From positions 1 through 21,601 of the forward strand of contig JBARXT010000018.1 of assembly GCA_049647485.1 (NCBI GenBank): DNA of 21,601 nt. Reading direction: 5' to 3'. The stretch is from 62-47 sp049647485 (GTDB lineage: Bacteria > Pseudomonadota > Alphaproteobacteria > Rhizobiales > Xanthobacteraceae). Made by a program: the position numbers and the translations under genes. The notes beneath the pieces are model-generated. The model was given only the letters and a program-made list of their open reading frames with translations. It was not told the DNA's origin and searched no databases. Shown piece by piece: positions 1-8,544 of this stretch. Every line of letters starts with the position of its first letter. Position 1 is the stretch's first letter.

Positions 1-66
1 GCTCATCAACGTCGGAGTGGGCCGATCGGGCTTTCATGATCCCGGCCGCTGTTCCCCCGTGGGCCC

Positions 67-1142
67 TCAGGGTGTGATGGCGACCTTGAAAACACCATCC
101 CTTTGATTGGCAAAGAGCTCGTATGCCGCTTCGATATCATCGAGCTTGAAGCGATGAGTAACCATCGCGGCAAGATCCACACGCCCTGATTCAATGACAG
201 CCATGAGCCGCCGCATCCTCTCCTTGCCGCCTGGGCAAAGGCTTGTCACGATCCGATGATCACCAAGGCCGGCAGCGAATGCATCGAGTGGAATGGTCAG
301 GTCAGAGGAATAGACCCCGAGGCTGGACAGCGTCCCCCCCGGTCTGAGAACCCGCAGACACGCTTCGAAAGTCGCTTGCGTGCCGAGCGCTTCGATTGCG
401 ACATCAACACCTCGCCCTTCGGTGATGCGCATTATTTCCTCAACAGGATTTACTCGGCTAAAGTCGACTACGTGGTCCGCGCCCAGGCGCCTGGCCATGT
501 CGAGCCGCGCAGCTTGTCCACGGCGATGATATTCGAAGCACCGAGCAGCTTGGCTCCAACCGTAGCACACAGGCCGATAGGCCCTTGAGCGAATATCGCC
601 ACGACATCGCCTATCTTGATGTCGCCCTGTTCGGCCCCACTGAAGCCGGTCGACATAATGTCCGGACACATCAGCACCTGTTCATCGCTGAGTCCTTCCG
701 GCACTTCTGCCAGATTCGCCATGGCGTCTGGAACGAGCACGAACTCGGCCTGGCAGCCGTCGATCGTGTTGCCGAACTTCCAACCACCCATAACCTTCCA
801 ACCGTGTCGGCTGCCCGCCCCATCTTGGGAAGCGCGGCCGCATTGACAGGCGTTGCTGAGTCCGCTCGGCGTGATGGCGCCCGCAATGACACGTTGCCCC
901 TCTCTAAATCCTGAAACGGATGAGCCGAGCCTTTCGATCACGCCGACCGGCTCGTGACCGATCGTCAGCCCTTTCTCGACGGGATATTCGCCCTTCAGGA
1001 TATGCACGTCCGTGCCGCAGATCGTGGTTGTCGTTATCCGAATAAGCGCATCGAGCGGTCCGACCTCGGGTATTGGTTTCTCGTCCAACACGATCCGCCC
1101 CGGTTCCACAAAAATGGCTGCTTTCATTCTACCTATGGACAT
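67..1142 (-). pseudogene. Zinc-dependent alcohol dehydrogenase (MDR family), single-base frameshift
   Basis: The medium-chain zinc alcohol dehydrogenase family oxidises alcohols with NAD(P). The N-terminal part shows the catalytic-zinc motifs TICGTDVH and GHEPVGVIERLG. The middle has GGWKFGNTIDGCQAEF and CPDIMSTGFSGAE, and the C-terminal part (EALGTQATFEACLRVLRPGG through FKVAITP) completes the Rossmann and C-terminal regions. These parts are in two different frames. The frame carrying the N-terminus runs into a stop after VDKLRGSTW, while the homologous continuation (ARLDMARRLGADHVVDF) is one base out. The switch lies near 508-515. Total length is 1076 nt, one base short of 359 codons, as expected for one deleted base. 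The start at 1142 is chosen for the AGAGGAG ribosome site five bases upstream. The structural-zinc loop has few cysteines (PSG...NACQCG...SQDG), but I recall similar loops in related enzymes, so I do not count that as decay. A sequencing error is an alternative to a true pseudogene. Confidence 0.85.
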
Positions 1143-1225
1143 CGAAGCTCCTCTGGTTGTTACACTTGTCGCCCCATGTTCAGAGCCGGAGGAGAATGGG
1201 AACACCACTGGCTTCGTGTCGCAAT

Positions 1226-1243
1226 CTCATTGGCCTCAATGAG
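1226..1243. promoter_or_regulatory. 18-bp inverted repeat between divergent ADH and ATPase genes
   Basis: A perfect dyad, CTCATTG-gcct-CAATGAG, lies in the 248-bp gap between the minus-strand dehydrogenase (start 1142) and the plus-strand ATPase (start 1391). Its position suits an operator serving one or both promoters. No regulator gene sits next to it, so the protein that would bind is unknown. I see no convincing -35/-10 pair in the rest of this gap. Confidence 0.35.
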
Positions 1244-1390
1244 GACCGCGGCGACCCAAACGGAAAGCTGACAGCGGGCTGGAGCAAACTCATAGCACAG
1301 TTGAATGAAAACTGCCGTCTCCAATCTACTTGAGGAACAAGGAGCCCCGGCGACTTTGTTGTCTACAGTGATCCCAGCGCGAGGCGGGAG

Positions 1391-4246
1391 ATGAGCCCGC
1401 GCGGCAAGGCTAGTCCATTGAACGATCAAAGTCGGTCCCCTCCACTCGATGACTATTCGCTGCGGCCAGGCGACGTTGTAGCGCGAGAGTTGGGCGGCGA
1501 TGCCGAGCGCGGCCTGACCGGATTGGAGGCGATGCGGCTCCTAGCTGCTTCTGGCCCCAATGAACTGCGGGCGGTGTCGCCGGTGCCCGCCTGGCGACGC
1601 ATACTTTCGCAGTTTCGTGACCCACTCGTTTATCTGCTGCTTGGCGCAATTTTGGTCGCCCTGGCGGCATGGCTCATCGAAGGCCGGGAGGGGGTGCCGG
1701 TAGATGCGATTGTCATCGCCATGGTCGTCGTGGCCAATGCCGTTCTCGGTTTCGTCCAGGAAGCACGGGCCGCGAACGCCGTCGCCGCGCTGGCACGAAT
1801 GACCGCTGTGACCTCTTCAGTGCTGCGCGAAGGGGAGCGGAGGCGCATCCCGAGCACCGAGTTGGTCCGGGGCGACATCCTGCTGCTGGAGGAAGGCGAC
1901 GCCGTCGGCGCCGATGGTCGGCTTCTGCTCTCCGCGAGCCTTCGCGTGCAGGAAGCATCCCTCACCGGGGAAAGCGAGGCCGTCTTAAAAGACGCCGCCC
2001 CCCTTAATGGCCCGGCGCCACTCGCCGAGCGTTCCTGCATGGTCTTTAAGGGCACAGCTGTCGTTCAGGGAACCGGCCGCGCCGTCATCACCGCTACCGG
2101 CATGCAGACCGAGATGGGCGCAATCGCCACCATGCTCGACGCCACGGTGGAGCAGCCGACGCCGCTGCAGAAGGAGGTGGCGCTGATCGGACGCACGCTC
2201 GGCATTGCCGTCGTCGTCATCGCCGTCATCGTGGTCGCCACGGTCCTGCTGGTGTCCGAAATCGAAGGGCCTTCGGATGTCATCACGGCGCTGCTGCTAG
2301 GCGTATCGCTAGCAGTTGCGGCGGTACCGGAAGGTCTCCCCGCTATCCTGTCGCTCGTGCTGGCTCTCGGCGTGCAGCGCATGGCCAGCCGCAACGCCGT
2401 GGTCAAGACACTATCGTCGGTGGAGACACTTGGCTCGGCATCCGTCATTTGCTCGGACAAGACCGGCACGCTCACTCGTTCCGAGATGACGATCGAGCGG
2501 ATCATGACGGCGTCGGGCGGCAGCCGCGTCACCGGCGTCGGCTATGCCCCGCTGGGGCGCCTAGAGGTCGAGGACGGCGTGGCGCCGGAAGGAGCTCTCC
2601 GCGCCGAGCAGATCGTCGTTCTGAGCGGCGGCAGTCTGGCCGGCAATGCCGCCTTGCGGCAGACGGAAGACGGAGCCTGGGAAATCCAGGGCGATCCCAC
2701 CGAGGCCGCGTTCCTTGTTGCTGAGCGCAAGCTCGGCGTGGAGGATCGCCGCCAGCGACGCTTCGAGCGTCTCGGAGAGATACCGTTCAGTTCAGAGCGC
2801 AAGATGATGTCGAGCGTCGAACTCGACCACGAGCATGGCGACCGACCTATCCTCATCACCAAGGGTGCGCCCGACGTGCTGATGCGGCATTGCAATCGCA
2901 TCAGGATTGGCATGGACGTGGTCCTTTTCGACGAGGCACAGCGTGCACACGCGCACGCCGATGTCGAGGGCCTGTCGGACGAGGCGTTGCGCACTCTGGC
3001 GGTCGCGTATCGGCCGCTGGAACCAGGTGAAGATCCGCAACCTAACGAGGATATGGAGCACGATCTAATTTTCGTCGGCACAGTGGGCATCATCGACCCG
3101 CCGCGCGAGGAAGCGGCGATCGCGATTGCTGCGGCCCGCCGCGCTGGCATCCGGGTCATGATGATCACCGGCGACCATCCCCGCACAGCAGCACGAATCG
3201 CAGCCCTGCTGGGCATTGTCGAGAACGGGACGAATGCACTGACAGGAGCGGAGCTGGACGCGATGGACGACGCTGAATTCGCGGCCGCGGTTCGCACGAC
3301 ATCGGTCTATGCCCGCGTGGCGCCTGTGCACAAACTGCGCATCGTCGATGCGCTGCAGGCGGATGCGAACGTAGTGGCGATGACAGGCGACGGCGTCAAC
3401 GACGCTCCCGCGTTGAAGGCAGCAGACATCGGCGTAGCCATGGGGATCACCGGCACCGAGGTCACCAAGGAAGCGGCCAAGATGATCCTGGCCGACGATA
3501 ATTTCGCGACCATCGTCGAGGCGGTGCGCGAGGGGCGCGCCATCTTCGACAATATCCGCAAGTTTCTCCGCTATCTCCTTTCATCCAACATGGGCGAGGT
3601 CCTGACCGTGTTCCTCGGCGTCGTCGGGGCCGGTGTGATTGGGCTGGGTGGCGGCGACGAGTTGGTGCTGCCCTTGCTGGCCACCCAGATCCTCTGGATC
3701 AATCTGGTCACCGATTCCGGTCCCGCGCTCGCCATGGGCGTCGATCCGGAAACAGACGATGTGATGGCGCGTCCGCCGCGCAAGGCGAACGAGCGCGCCA
3801 TCGACACACGCATGTGGCGCGGCGTGATCGAGATCGGCTTGGTCATGGCGCTGGCGACGCTTCTCACCATCGATCTTTACCTGCCTGGTGGACTGATCGA
3901 GGGCTCGCAGGGTCTTGATCAGGCTCGAACTGCCGGGTTCACCGTGCTGGTTCTTGCCCAGCTGTTCAATTGCTTCAACGCTCGTTCCGAGACCACCAGC
4001 GCTTTCCGCCACATGTTTACGAACCGGTGGCTGTGGGCGGCCATTGGATTGTCAGCTCTCCTCCAGATCTCGGTCGTCAATTTTGGCCCGCTTAACGTGG
4101 CGTTCGGAACGGTCCCCCTGCCGCTCGAACAGTGGCTGGTCTGTGTATTGATGGGCAGCAGCGTCCTTTGGTTCGGCGAGATCCGAAAATGGGCGCTAAG
4201 GCAGTGGGGCACAGAACTCCATGGCTCGCCACGGCAGCGCCCTTAA
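1391..4246 (+). CDS. P2-type cation-transporting ATPase, probably calcium-type
   Basis: This 951-residue membrane pump would move cations across the inner membrane using ATP. The order of elements is that of P2 ATPases: an N-terminal cation-ATPase domain, actuator motif TGES (192-195), M4 motif PEGLP (313-317), phosphorylation motif DKTGTLT with Asp356, nucleotide-domain KGAPD, MITGDHP, and hinge TGDGVNDAP (665 onward). The transport residues look calcium-like: PEGLP in M4, NMGE in M5 (733-736) and NLVTD in M6 (771-775), matching the SERCA ligand pattern. Manganese or sodium transport cannot be excluded. The ATG at 1391 has GAGG six bases upstream. It is divergent from the dehydrogenase. The following gene is chrA, after 469 bp, so the two may form a metal-stress neighbourhood without being one operon. 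Confidence 0.93.
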   Translation: MSPRGKASPLNDQSRSPPLDDYSLRPGDVVARELGGDAERGLTGLEAMRLLAASGPNELRAVSPVPAWRRILSQFRDPLVYLLLGAILVALAAWLIEGREGVPVDAIVIAMVVVANAVLGFVQEARAANAVAALARMTAVTSSVLREGERRRIPSTELVRGDILLLEEGDAVGADGRLLLSASLRVQEASLTGESEAVLKDAAPLNGPAPLAERSCMVFKGTAVVQGTGRAVITATGMQTEMGAIATMLDATVEQPTPLQKEVALIGRTLGIAVVVIAVIVVATVLLVSEIEGPSDVITALLLGVSLAVAAVPEGLPAILSLVLALGVQRMASRNAVVKTLSSVETLGSASVICSDKTGTLTRSEMTIERIMTASGGSRVTGVGYAPLGRLEVEDGVAPEGALRAEQIVVLSGGSLAGNAALRQTEDGAWEIQGDPTEAAFLVAERKLGVEDRRQRRFERLGEIPFSSERKMMSSVELDHEHGDRPILITKGAPDVLMRHCNRIRIGMDVVLFDEAQRAHAHADVEGLSDEALRTLAVAYRPLEPGEDPQPNEDMEHDLIFVGTVGIIDPPREEAAIAIAAARRAGIRVMMITGDHPRTAARIAALLGIVENGTNALTGAELDAMDDAEFAAAVRTTSVYARVAPVHKLRIVDALQADANVVAMTGDGVNDAPALKAADIGVAMGITGTEVTKEAAKMILADDNFATIVEAVREGRAIFDNIRKFLRYLLSSNMGEVLTVFLGVVGAGVIGLGGGDELVLPLLATQILWINLVTDSGPALAMGVDPETDDVMARPPRKANERAIDTRMWRGVIEIGLVMALATLLTIDLYLPGGLIEGSQGLDQARTAGFTVLVLAQLFNCFNARSETTSAFRHMFTNRWLWAAIGLSALLQISVVNFGPLNVAFGTVPLPLEQWLVCVLMGSSVLWFGEIRKWALRQWGTELHGSPRQRP

Positions 4247-4715
4247 CTAGATCGTCAGCTCTGCCAGACCTCCTACTTGAAGAATGCCGCTCGCTATGTG
4301 TCTCCGTAACCCGGCACGGCGACTAGAGCTAAGCTGGAAACAGAGTGATGACGGAATGAGATAGGCAATGTATCGAGGCGGCGCAGGGCGACAATTGCTA
4401 GTCTCGTTCATGGCGTATCGCTCTTCTTGAGAGGTTTTGGCAGGCTCGACACCTCGGCGGCCAGGGTCGCTACAATGAGGACCGCGAATTCTACGGCTCA
4501 CGGATACCGCTTTGTCGTTCGTGGGAGCGACTGTCGTGGCAATTGGGGCTCGACCGGTGACAATAGCGATAAACGATGATCGCTGATCGGTCTAACGCAA
4601 GGCAAGCCGGTGATCGTGGAGATATTCAACGAAACCGACGTGCCCGGCGCGAGGCCCTCGACTTCGCTGAGGAACGAGTGCGGAAACTGTTCGGCGAACT
4701 GATAGGGACATCGCG
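4247..4715. other. 469-bp gap with degenerate coding traces, no intact gene
   Basis: No intact gene larger than about 50 codons is convincing here. Three successive plus-strand stretches in different frames read protein-like: around 4493-4585 (LSFVGATVVAIGARPVTIA), 4581-4650 (LIGLTQGKPVIVEIFNETD) and 4636-4716 (REALDFAEERVRKLFGELI). Together they could be a decayed gene that ended exactly at the chrA start. I do not recognise the family. The 5' part (4247-4470) holds nothing I can support. A 14-base string, CAATGAGGACCGCG at 4473-4486, also occurs at 1237-1250. Confidence 0.35.
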
Positions 4716-4719
4716 ATGA
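4576..4719 (+). CDS. Small ORF overlapping the chrA start (47 aa), possible gene remnant
   Basis: An ATG-initiated frame of 47 codons ends with TGA at 4717-4719, giving an ATGA overlap with the chrA start at 4716. This is the geometry of translational coupling. The N-terminal half is arginine-rich and unremarkable. The C-terminal half (ALDFAEERVRKLFGELIG) reads as an amphipathic helix. No good Shine-Dalgarno precedes the ATG. A neighbouring frame upstream (GKPVIVEIFNETDVPG) joins it smoothly if one base is restored near 4648-4652. It may therefore be the tail of a broken gene rather than a true leader. No family recognised. Confidence 0.25.
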   Translation: MIADRSNARQAGDRGDIQRNRRARREALDFAEERVRKLFGELIGTSR

Positions 4720-5942
4720 AGGCGGACGAAGTTGCCAAAGCTCCAGCATCCTCAGCGCCGGTCGGAAGGTGGCTGGAGGTGCTCGCCGTCTTCTTCCGGC
4801 TCGGTCTCACCTCCTTCGGCGGTCCCGTCGCGCATCTGGGGTATTTCCGCGACGAATTCGTTGTTCGGCGGCGTTGGCTCGATGATCGAACTTATGCGGA
4901 CCTGGTCGCGCTTTGCCAATTTCTTCCCGGCCCCGCATCGAGCCAAGTCGGCATCGCCATCGGGCTTTCCCGCGCGGGCTACCCAGGCGCCCTTGCCGCA
5001 TGGACCGGCTTCACGCTCCCGTCCGCGATCGCGCTTGTTGTCTTCGCCTATGGCGTAATCGCCGTCGGCGATGTGAGCGACGCAGGCTGGCTGCATGGGC
5101 TGAAGGTAGCCGCGGTGGCAGTGGTTGCTCAAGCAGTGCTTGGCATGATGCGGTCGCTGACGCCTGATCGTGAGCGCGCCACGATGGCCGTGATCGCGGC
5201 AGCCATCGTCTTTGCCGTTCCAGGCGCCTGGGGGCAGGTGGGCGCCATTATTCTCGGCGGCATCGCGGGGGTGCTTCTCCTTCGCACCGACGCACAGACC
5301 AACCACACGTCGCTTCCGTTGAACGTGACCCGCGCGACCGGGATGATCATGCTCCTGGTCTTCTTCGCGCTCTTGATCGGGCTTCCGCTGCTTGCGGCAG
5401 TCACCAATTCGCAAGGGGTGAAGCTGTTCGATGCGTTCTATCGCGCTGGCTCGCTCGTATTCGGCGGCGGCCACGTCGTGCTGCCACTGCTGCAGGCGTC
5501 CGTCGTTCCGCCGGGTTGGGTAACGAACGATGCGTTTCTCGCCGGCTACGGTGCGGCGCAGGCCGTGCCAGGGCCGCTGTTCACTTTCTCTGCTTATCTT
5601 GGCGCCATGATGGGCCCTCAGCCGAACGGATGGCTCGGCGCGATTATCTGCCTCGCCGCGGTGTTCCTCCCGTCCTTCCTTCTTGTCGTCGGCGCATTGC
5701 CCTTCTGGGAAGAACTGCGACGACGCACGGCAGCGCAGGCGGCATTACGTGGGGTGAACGCCGCGGTCGTGGGTTTGCTCCTTGCGGCTCTCTACACACC
5801 GGTCTGGACTTCCGGCATCACGAACGCCGCCGATTTTGCGCTCGGCTCCGCGGCCTTTCTTCTGCTGCTAACGTGGAAAACCCCGCCCTGGCTGGTGGTT
5901 GCCCTCAGTGCGGCTGGCGGCGCCGCTTTGGCCGTTTTCTAG
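4716..5942 (+). CDS. chrA: Chromate transporter ChrA
   Basis: A 408-residue inner-membrane protein of the chromate ion transporter (CHR) family, which expels chromate and gives resistance. It is the long form with two CHR halves. The first half has FFRLGLTSFGGPVAHLGYF (26-44) and CQFLPGPASSQ (67-77). The second has AGSLVFGGGHVVLPLL and AAQAVPGPLFTFSAYLGAM, the matching elements of the repeat. Several hydrophobic segments fill the rest. The start at 4716 overlaps the stop of a small upstream frame, with GGGA eight bases upstream. A VOC-family gene follows after 28 bp and probably shares its transcript. A chrB regulator, often next to chrA, is not recognisable upstream. Family assignment is firm; chromate as the physiological substrate follows from the family. 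Confidence 0.93.
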   Translation: MKADEVAKAPASSAPVGRWLEVLAVFFRLGLTSFGGPVAHLGYFRDEFVVRRRWLDDRTYADLVALCQFLPGPASSQVGIAIGLSRAGYPGALAAWTGFTLPSAIALVVFAYGVIAVGDVSDAGWLHGLKVAAVAVVAQAVLGMMRSLTPDRERATMAVIAAAIVFAVPGAWGQVGAIILGGIAGVLLLRTDAQTNHTSLPLNVTRATGMIMLLVFFALLIGLPLLAAVTNSQGVKLFDAFYRAGSLVFGGGHVVLPLLQASVVPPGWVTNDAFLAGYGAAQAVPGPLFTFSAYLGAMMGPQPNGWLGAIICLAAVFLPSFLLVVGALPFWEELRRRTAAQAALRGVNAAVVGLLLAALYTPVWTSGITNAADFALGSAAFLLLLTWKTPPWLVVALSAAGGAALAVF

Positions 5943-5970
5943 AGAATGTGTTGAAATGCAGGAGGCACAA

Positions 5971-6354
5971 ATGGCATTCGAGTTCGTCAATGTCCGTTAC
6001 ATGGTGAATGACGTCGAAGCGGCCGTCGCGTGGTATACGCAGCACCTCGGCTTCAAGTTGCTTTCCAACCAAGCTCCGGCCTTCGCCGATGTGGCCCGTG
6101 GTGTGCTGCGGCTTCTACTCAGCGGACCCACTAGCTCGGCGGGACGTCCGATGCCCGATGGAGAGCGGCCGGCGGCAGGTGGTTGGAATCGCATTCACCT
6201 CATTGTCGACGATCTTCCCGCCGAGGTCGTGCGACTGCGGGCCGATGGAGCCAAGTTCAGAAACGATGTTGTGACCGGTCCCGGCGGCTCGCAGATTCTA
6301 TTGGTCGACCCGTCAGGCAACCTCGTCGAGCTCTTTCAGCCGGCGCGTCGCTGA
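5971..6354 (+). CDS. VOC-family (glyoxalase/bleomycin-resistance fold) protein
   Basis: A 127-residue single-domain protein of the vicinal oxygen chelate superfamily, whose members include glyoxalases, dioxygenases and antibiotic-binding proteins. The two beta-alpha-beta modules are visible: FVNVRYMVNDVEAAVAWYTQ near the N-terminus, and NRIHLIVDDLPAEVVRLRADG then ILLVDPSGNLVELFQP near the C-terminus. His76 and Glu120 are at usual metal-ligand positions, but the N-terminal ligand position is not clearly filled, so enzymatic activity is uncertain. The start at 5971 is chosen because AGGAGG lies six bases upstream (5959-5964). An earlier ATG at 5956 precedes that site. It lies 28 bp after chrA and is probably co-transcribed. 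Confidence 0.85.
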   Translation: MAFEFVNVRYMVNDVEAAVAWYTQHLGFKLLSNQAPAFADVARGVLRLLLSGPTSSAGRPMPDGERPAAGGWNRIHLIVDDLPAEVVRLRADGAKFRNDVVTGPGGSQILLVDPSGNLVELFQPARR

Positions 6355-6636
6355 GTTCGCCGAGCAGCGTCGGCGGGTGCCGGTCGGCTTGCAGCGTTCC
6401 CTGGCCGACTGATGGGATATCCGCGAGGGCTCGAAGACGAAGCGGCCGATGGCTATGAGGATCACCGTCGATCGGATTCGCAAAACTGCACGCTCGTAAG
6501 AACGGTGACGGTCTTTTTGTCAGCGAGCCGTTCCTGCGTGTCACTCGTTGAGGTTCAAAAAATCGACCGATCGTTGGCGATAGTCCTTGAAACCGAGCAA
6601 ACTGCGGATCGTCCAAATTTGTGTTTGAAATCAAGA

Positions 6637-6696
6637 GCGCAAATTTCTGACGGACCGGGGAGACGGTCCTTCATCGCACACGGAAAAAATTTGCGC
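6637..6696. repeat. Palindromic intergenic repeat, copy A
   Basis: The perfect 10-bp arms GCGCAAATTT (6637-6646) and AAATTTGCGC (6687-6696) enclose an inner GGACC/GGTCC stem (6652-6656 and 6665-6669). The left part, GCAAATTTCTGACGGA, is identical over 16 bases to 10533-10548. Similarity continues at about 77% over the first 43 positions by eye, with mostly transition differences. The two copies are in the same orientation. Confidence 0.75.
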
Positions 6697-6849
6697 CGAA
6701 AATTCAGCGCGTTACCATGGCTTAAAACAATCGAGTGGGAATGAAGGAGAGTGCTGTCGGATACCCGAGGGTGGCGCTGAACACTCTCGGCGAACTGCTC
6801 CCGTCAATTGGTGCCGATAGTCCGCGTGTCTGCTGGTTAGCTTAGGCTG

Positions 6850-6865
6850 CTCCGGCAGACCGGAG
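6850..6865 (-). terminator. Hairpin downstream of the SDR operon
   Basis: A perfect stem CTCCGG-caga-CCGGAG lies 75 bp past the stop of the minus-strand SDR gene. No U-tract follows on the minus strand, so termination is plausible but unproven. Confidence 0.3.
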
Positions 6866-6939
6866 GCTCGGGTCGAGCGCTTCGGCGATACCGTATTCCT
6901 TGTCTCAACAATCCACTCGCGGCCCATTCTGCCCCTCAA

Positions 6940-7734
6940 TCAGGCGACGAAGCGGACTACGCCCCCATCGACCCGCAGCGCCGCGCCGGTGGTCGCCGAA
7001 GCCTGCTCCGAGCACACGTAGACGATCATGTTGGCGACCTCGTTGGTCGTCGCGAAACGCCGGATAAGGCTCGTCGGGCGGGCCGTTTTCAGGAACGCTT
7101 GCTCTGCTTCTTCCTGCGTGATTCCCTGGTCCTTGGCTTGCGCCGCCATCCAGTTCGACAGGATCTCGGACCTCGTCGGACCCGGGAGGACGGCATTGAC
7201 GGTAACGCCCGTGCCCGCGACCGACTCTGCCAGACCGCGGGAGATCGCGAGCTGCGCCGTCTTCGTCATCCCATAGTCGATCATCTCCTTAGGGATGTTG
7301 ACCGCGGACTCGCTGCTGACGAACACGACGCGACCCCAGCCCTGTCGTACCATCCCCGGCAAATAGTGGCGCGTCATGCGCACGCCGCTCATGACGTTGA
7401 TCTGGAAAATGCTCAACCAGTCCCCGTCGGTGGTATCGACGAAGTTCCTCAGCACAGCCGTCCCGAGATTGTTGACGAGGATGTCGGCGTCCGGCGCTTG
7501 CGTGAAGAATGCCCCAGCACCCTCCGCCGTCGAGAGATCAGCCACGATGCCCGAGATGTCGCTCTTGGGAAAGGCGTGCCGCATCTGCCGCACCGCCTCG
7601 TCGACCCGGGTATTCCCACGGCCGTTTATGACGACCGATGCGCCGGCGCGAGCCAGCCCCTCTGCCGTGGCGCGGCCGATACCCGCCGTTGACCCCGTTA
7701 CGATCGCCTTGCGGCCCTTGAGTTCGATATTCAC
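6940..7734 (-). CDS. SDR-family NAD(P)-dependent oxidoreductase (first)
   Basis: A 264-residue classical short-chain dehydrogenase/reductase, a cytoplasmic Rossmann enzyme. The cofactor motif TGSTAGIG is at 13-20, NNLG at 88-91, and the catalytic residues are Ser141, Tyr154 and Lys158 (YGMTK). The tail (TTGAALRVDGGVVR) is the usual SDR end. The start is taken as GTG 7734, giving MNIELKGRKAIVTG. TTGGAG lies nine bases upstream of it but directly abuts the in-frame ATG at 7743, leaving no spacing for that ATG. It is the last gene of a three-gene minus-strand operon, 81 bp after the F420-type oxidoreductase. The substrate is not predictable. Confidence 0.9.
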   Translation of the reverse strand: MNIELKGRKAIVTGSTAGIGRATAEGLARAGASVVINGRGNTRVDEAVRQMRHAFPKSDISGIVADLSTAEGAGAFFTQAPDADILVNNLGTAVLRNFVDTTDGDWLSIFQINVMSGVRMTRHYLPGMVRQGWGRVVFVSSESAVNIPKEMIDYGMTKTAQLAISRGLAESVAGTGVTVNAVLPGPTRSEILSNWMAAQAKDQGITQEEAEQAFLKTARPTSLIRRFATTNEVANMIVYVCSEQASATTGAALRVDGGVVRFVA

Positions 7735-7815
7735 GTAATTCATCTCCAATCGTAGATGGGAAAGGCAATCAATCCGCTGATCCAGGCTGGAAGCGCGCAT
7801 TGTCACCCATCTCGG

Positions 7816-8418
7816 TCACTGCTCCTTCTTGAATAAATCCTGGAAGATGAGTTGGCCCCAAGTGCGGCCGCGAGCGTGCACCAGCGCGCCGCCCTCGCTG
7901 AGCTTTCCCAGCTTGACGGGTGCGAACCCCAGTTGTTTGGCCAAGGCCGCCACGGGAGCGGTCGCATCCTCGTCATCGCTCGACAGAAAGACGACCCGGT
8001 GCCCGCCCTCGACGATCGGATCGGCAGCCAGGGTGGCCGCAACCAGGTGATTGAAACCTTTCACGAGCTTTGCGCCGGTGAACGCCTTCGCGATGACGGC
8101 GGAGGAGGGGAGATCGCCCAGTTCATCAAGGGGAACTCCAAACGCGTTCGTCACGTCGATGACCGTCTTGCCTTTCCAGCTCGGCAGGGCCTTCGCAACC
8201 TCGCGATGCTCCCCGAACGGGACCGCGAGGATGATCGTGTCCGCCTCGAGTGCGTCCCGCAAAGACTTGGCGACGACGGTGGGTCCGATCTCCCGAGCCT
8301 GCGGCGCCAACGCCTCGGGCGGCCGGCGGCTCGCGACGGTCACGTCGATGTTTTTACGGGCGAAGGCATGGGCGAGGGCCTGGCCTATCTTGCCGAATCC
8401 TACAATCGCGTAGCTCAT
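7816..8418 (-). CDS. NADP oxidoreductase, coenzyme-F420-dependent-like family
   Basis: A 200-residue NAD(P)-binding protein of the family named for F420-dependent NADP reductase. It opens with the Rossmann loop GFGKIGQ (7-13) and an NADP-type second strand ending ASRRP. It continues with ILAVPFGEH, VIDVTNAFG and VKGFNHL, all typical of the family, and VVFLSSDDEDA near the C-terminus. Most bacterial members in organisms without F420 act as ordinary NADPH-binding reductases, which I infer here. GGAG lies seven bases before the ATG. It is flanked by two SDR genes on the same strand, so the three probably act on one substrate class or in one redox response. Confidence 0.88.
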   Translation of the reverse strand: MSYAIVGFGKIGQALAHAFARKNIDVTVASRRPPEALAPQAREIGPTVVAKSLRDALEADTIILAVPFGEHREVAKALPSWKGKTVIDVTNAFGVPLDELGDLPSSAVIAKAFTGAKLVKGFNHLVAATLAADPIVEGGHRVVFLSSDDEDATAPVAALAKQLGFAPVKLGKLSEGGALVHARGRTWGQLIFQDLFKKEQ

Positions 8419-8544
8419 AATATTTCTCCGATCCGTGTTGATATTGATTCCCCGGCCTTCAACGGCGCCGGGTGATCCGTTTCGCTGTGTGGCGACCTTT
8501 GCGTAGATGTTCCGTCGTGAACGACTTCCGCGATCCGCGCGATT

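Larger units (their letters stand above)
6355..6939. other. 585-bp intergenic region with palindromic elements
   Basis: There is no credible gene in this stretch between the VOC gene and the convergent SDR operon. It holds a 60-bp palindromic repeat (6637-6696) that has a relative at 10509-10600, a 7-bp inverted repeat GAGAGTG/CACTCTC (6747-6753 and 6782-6788), and a compact hairpin at 6850-6865. Open frames here are short and lack family motifs or ribosome sites. Confidence 0.6.

Noticed and set aside
1000..1142. Cysteine-poor structural-zinc loop as evidence of decay in the alcohol dehydrogenase
   Set aside because: I recall related enzymes with similar loops, so only the frameshift is used as evidence.
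6412..6744. Open frame of 110 codons in the intergenic region after the VOC gene
   Set aside because: It has no family motif or ribosome site, runs through the palindromic repeat, and its composition is unlike the neighbouring genes.
7816..8418. F420-dependent metabolism in this organism
   Set aside because: The family name alone does not imply F420. No F420 biosynthesis genes are visible, and many NADPH-binding homologues occur in organisms without it.
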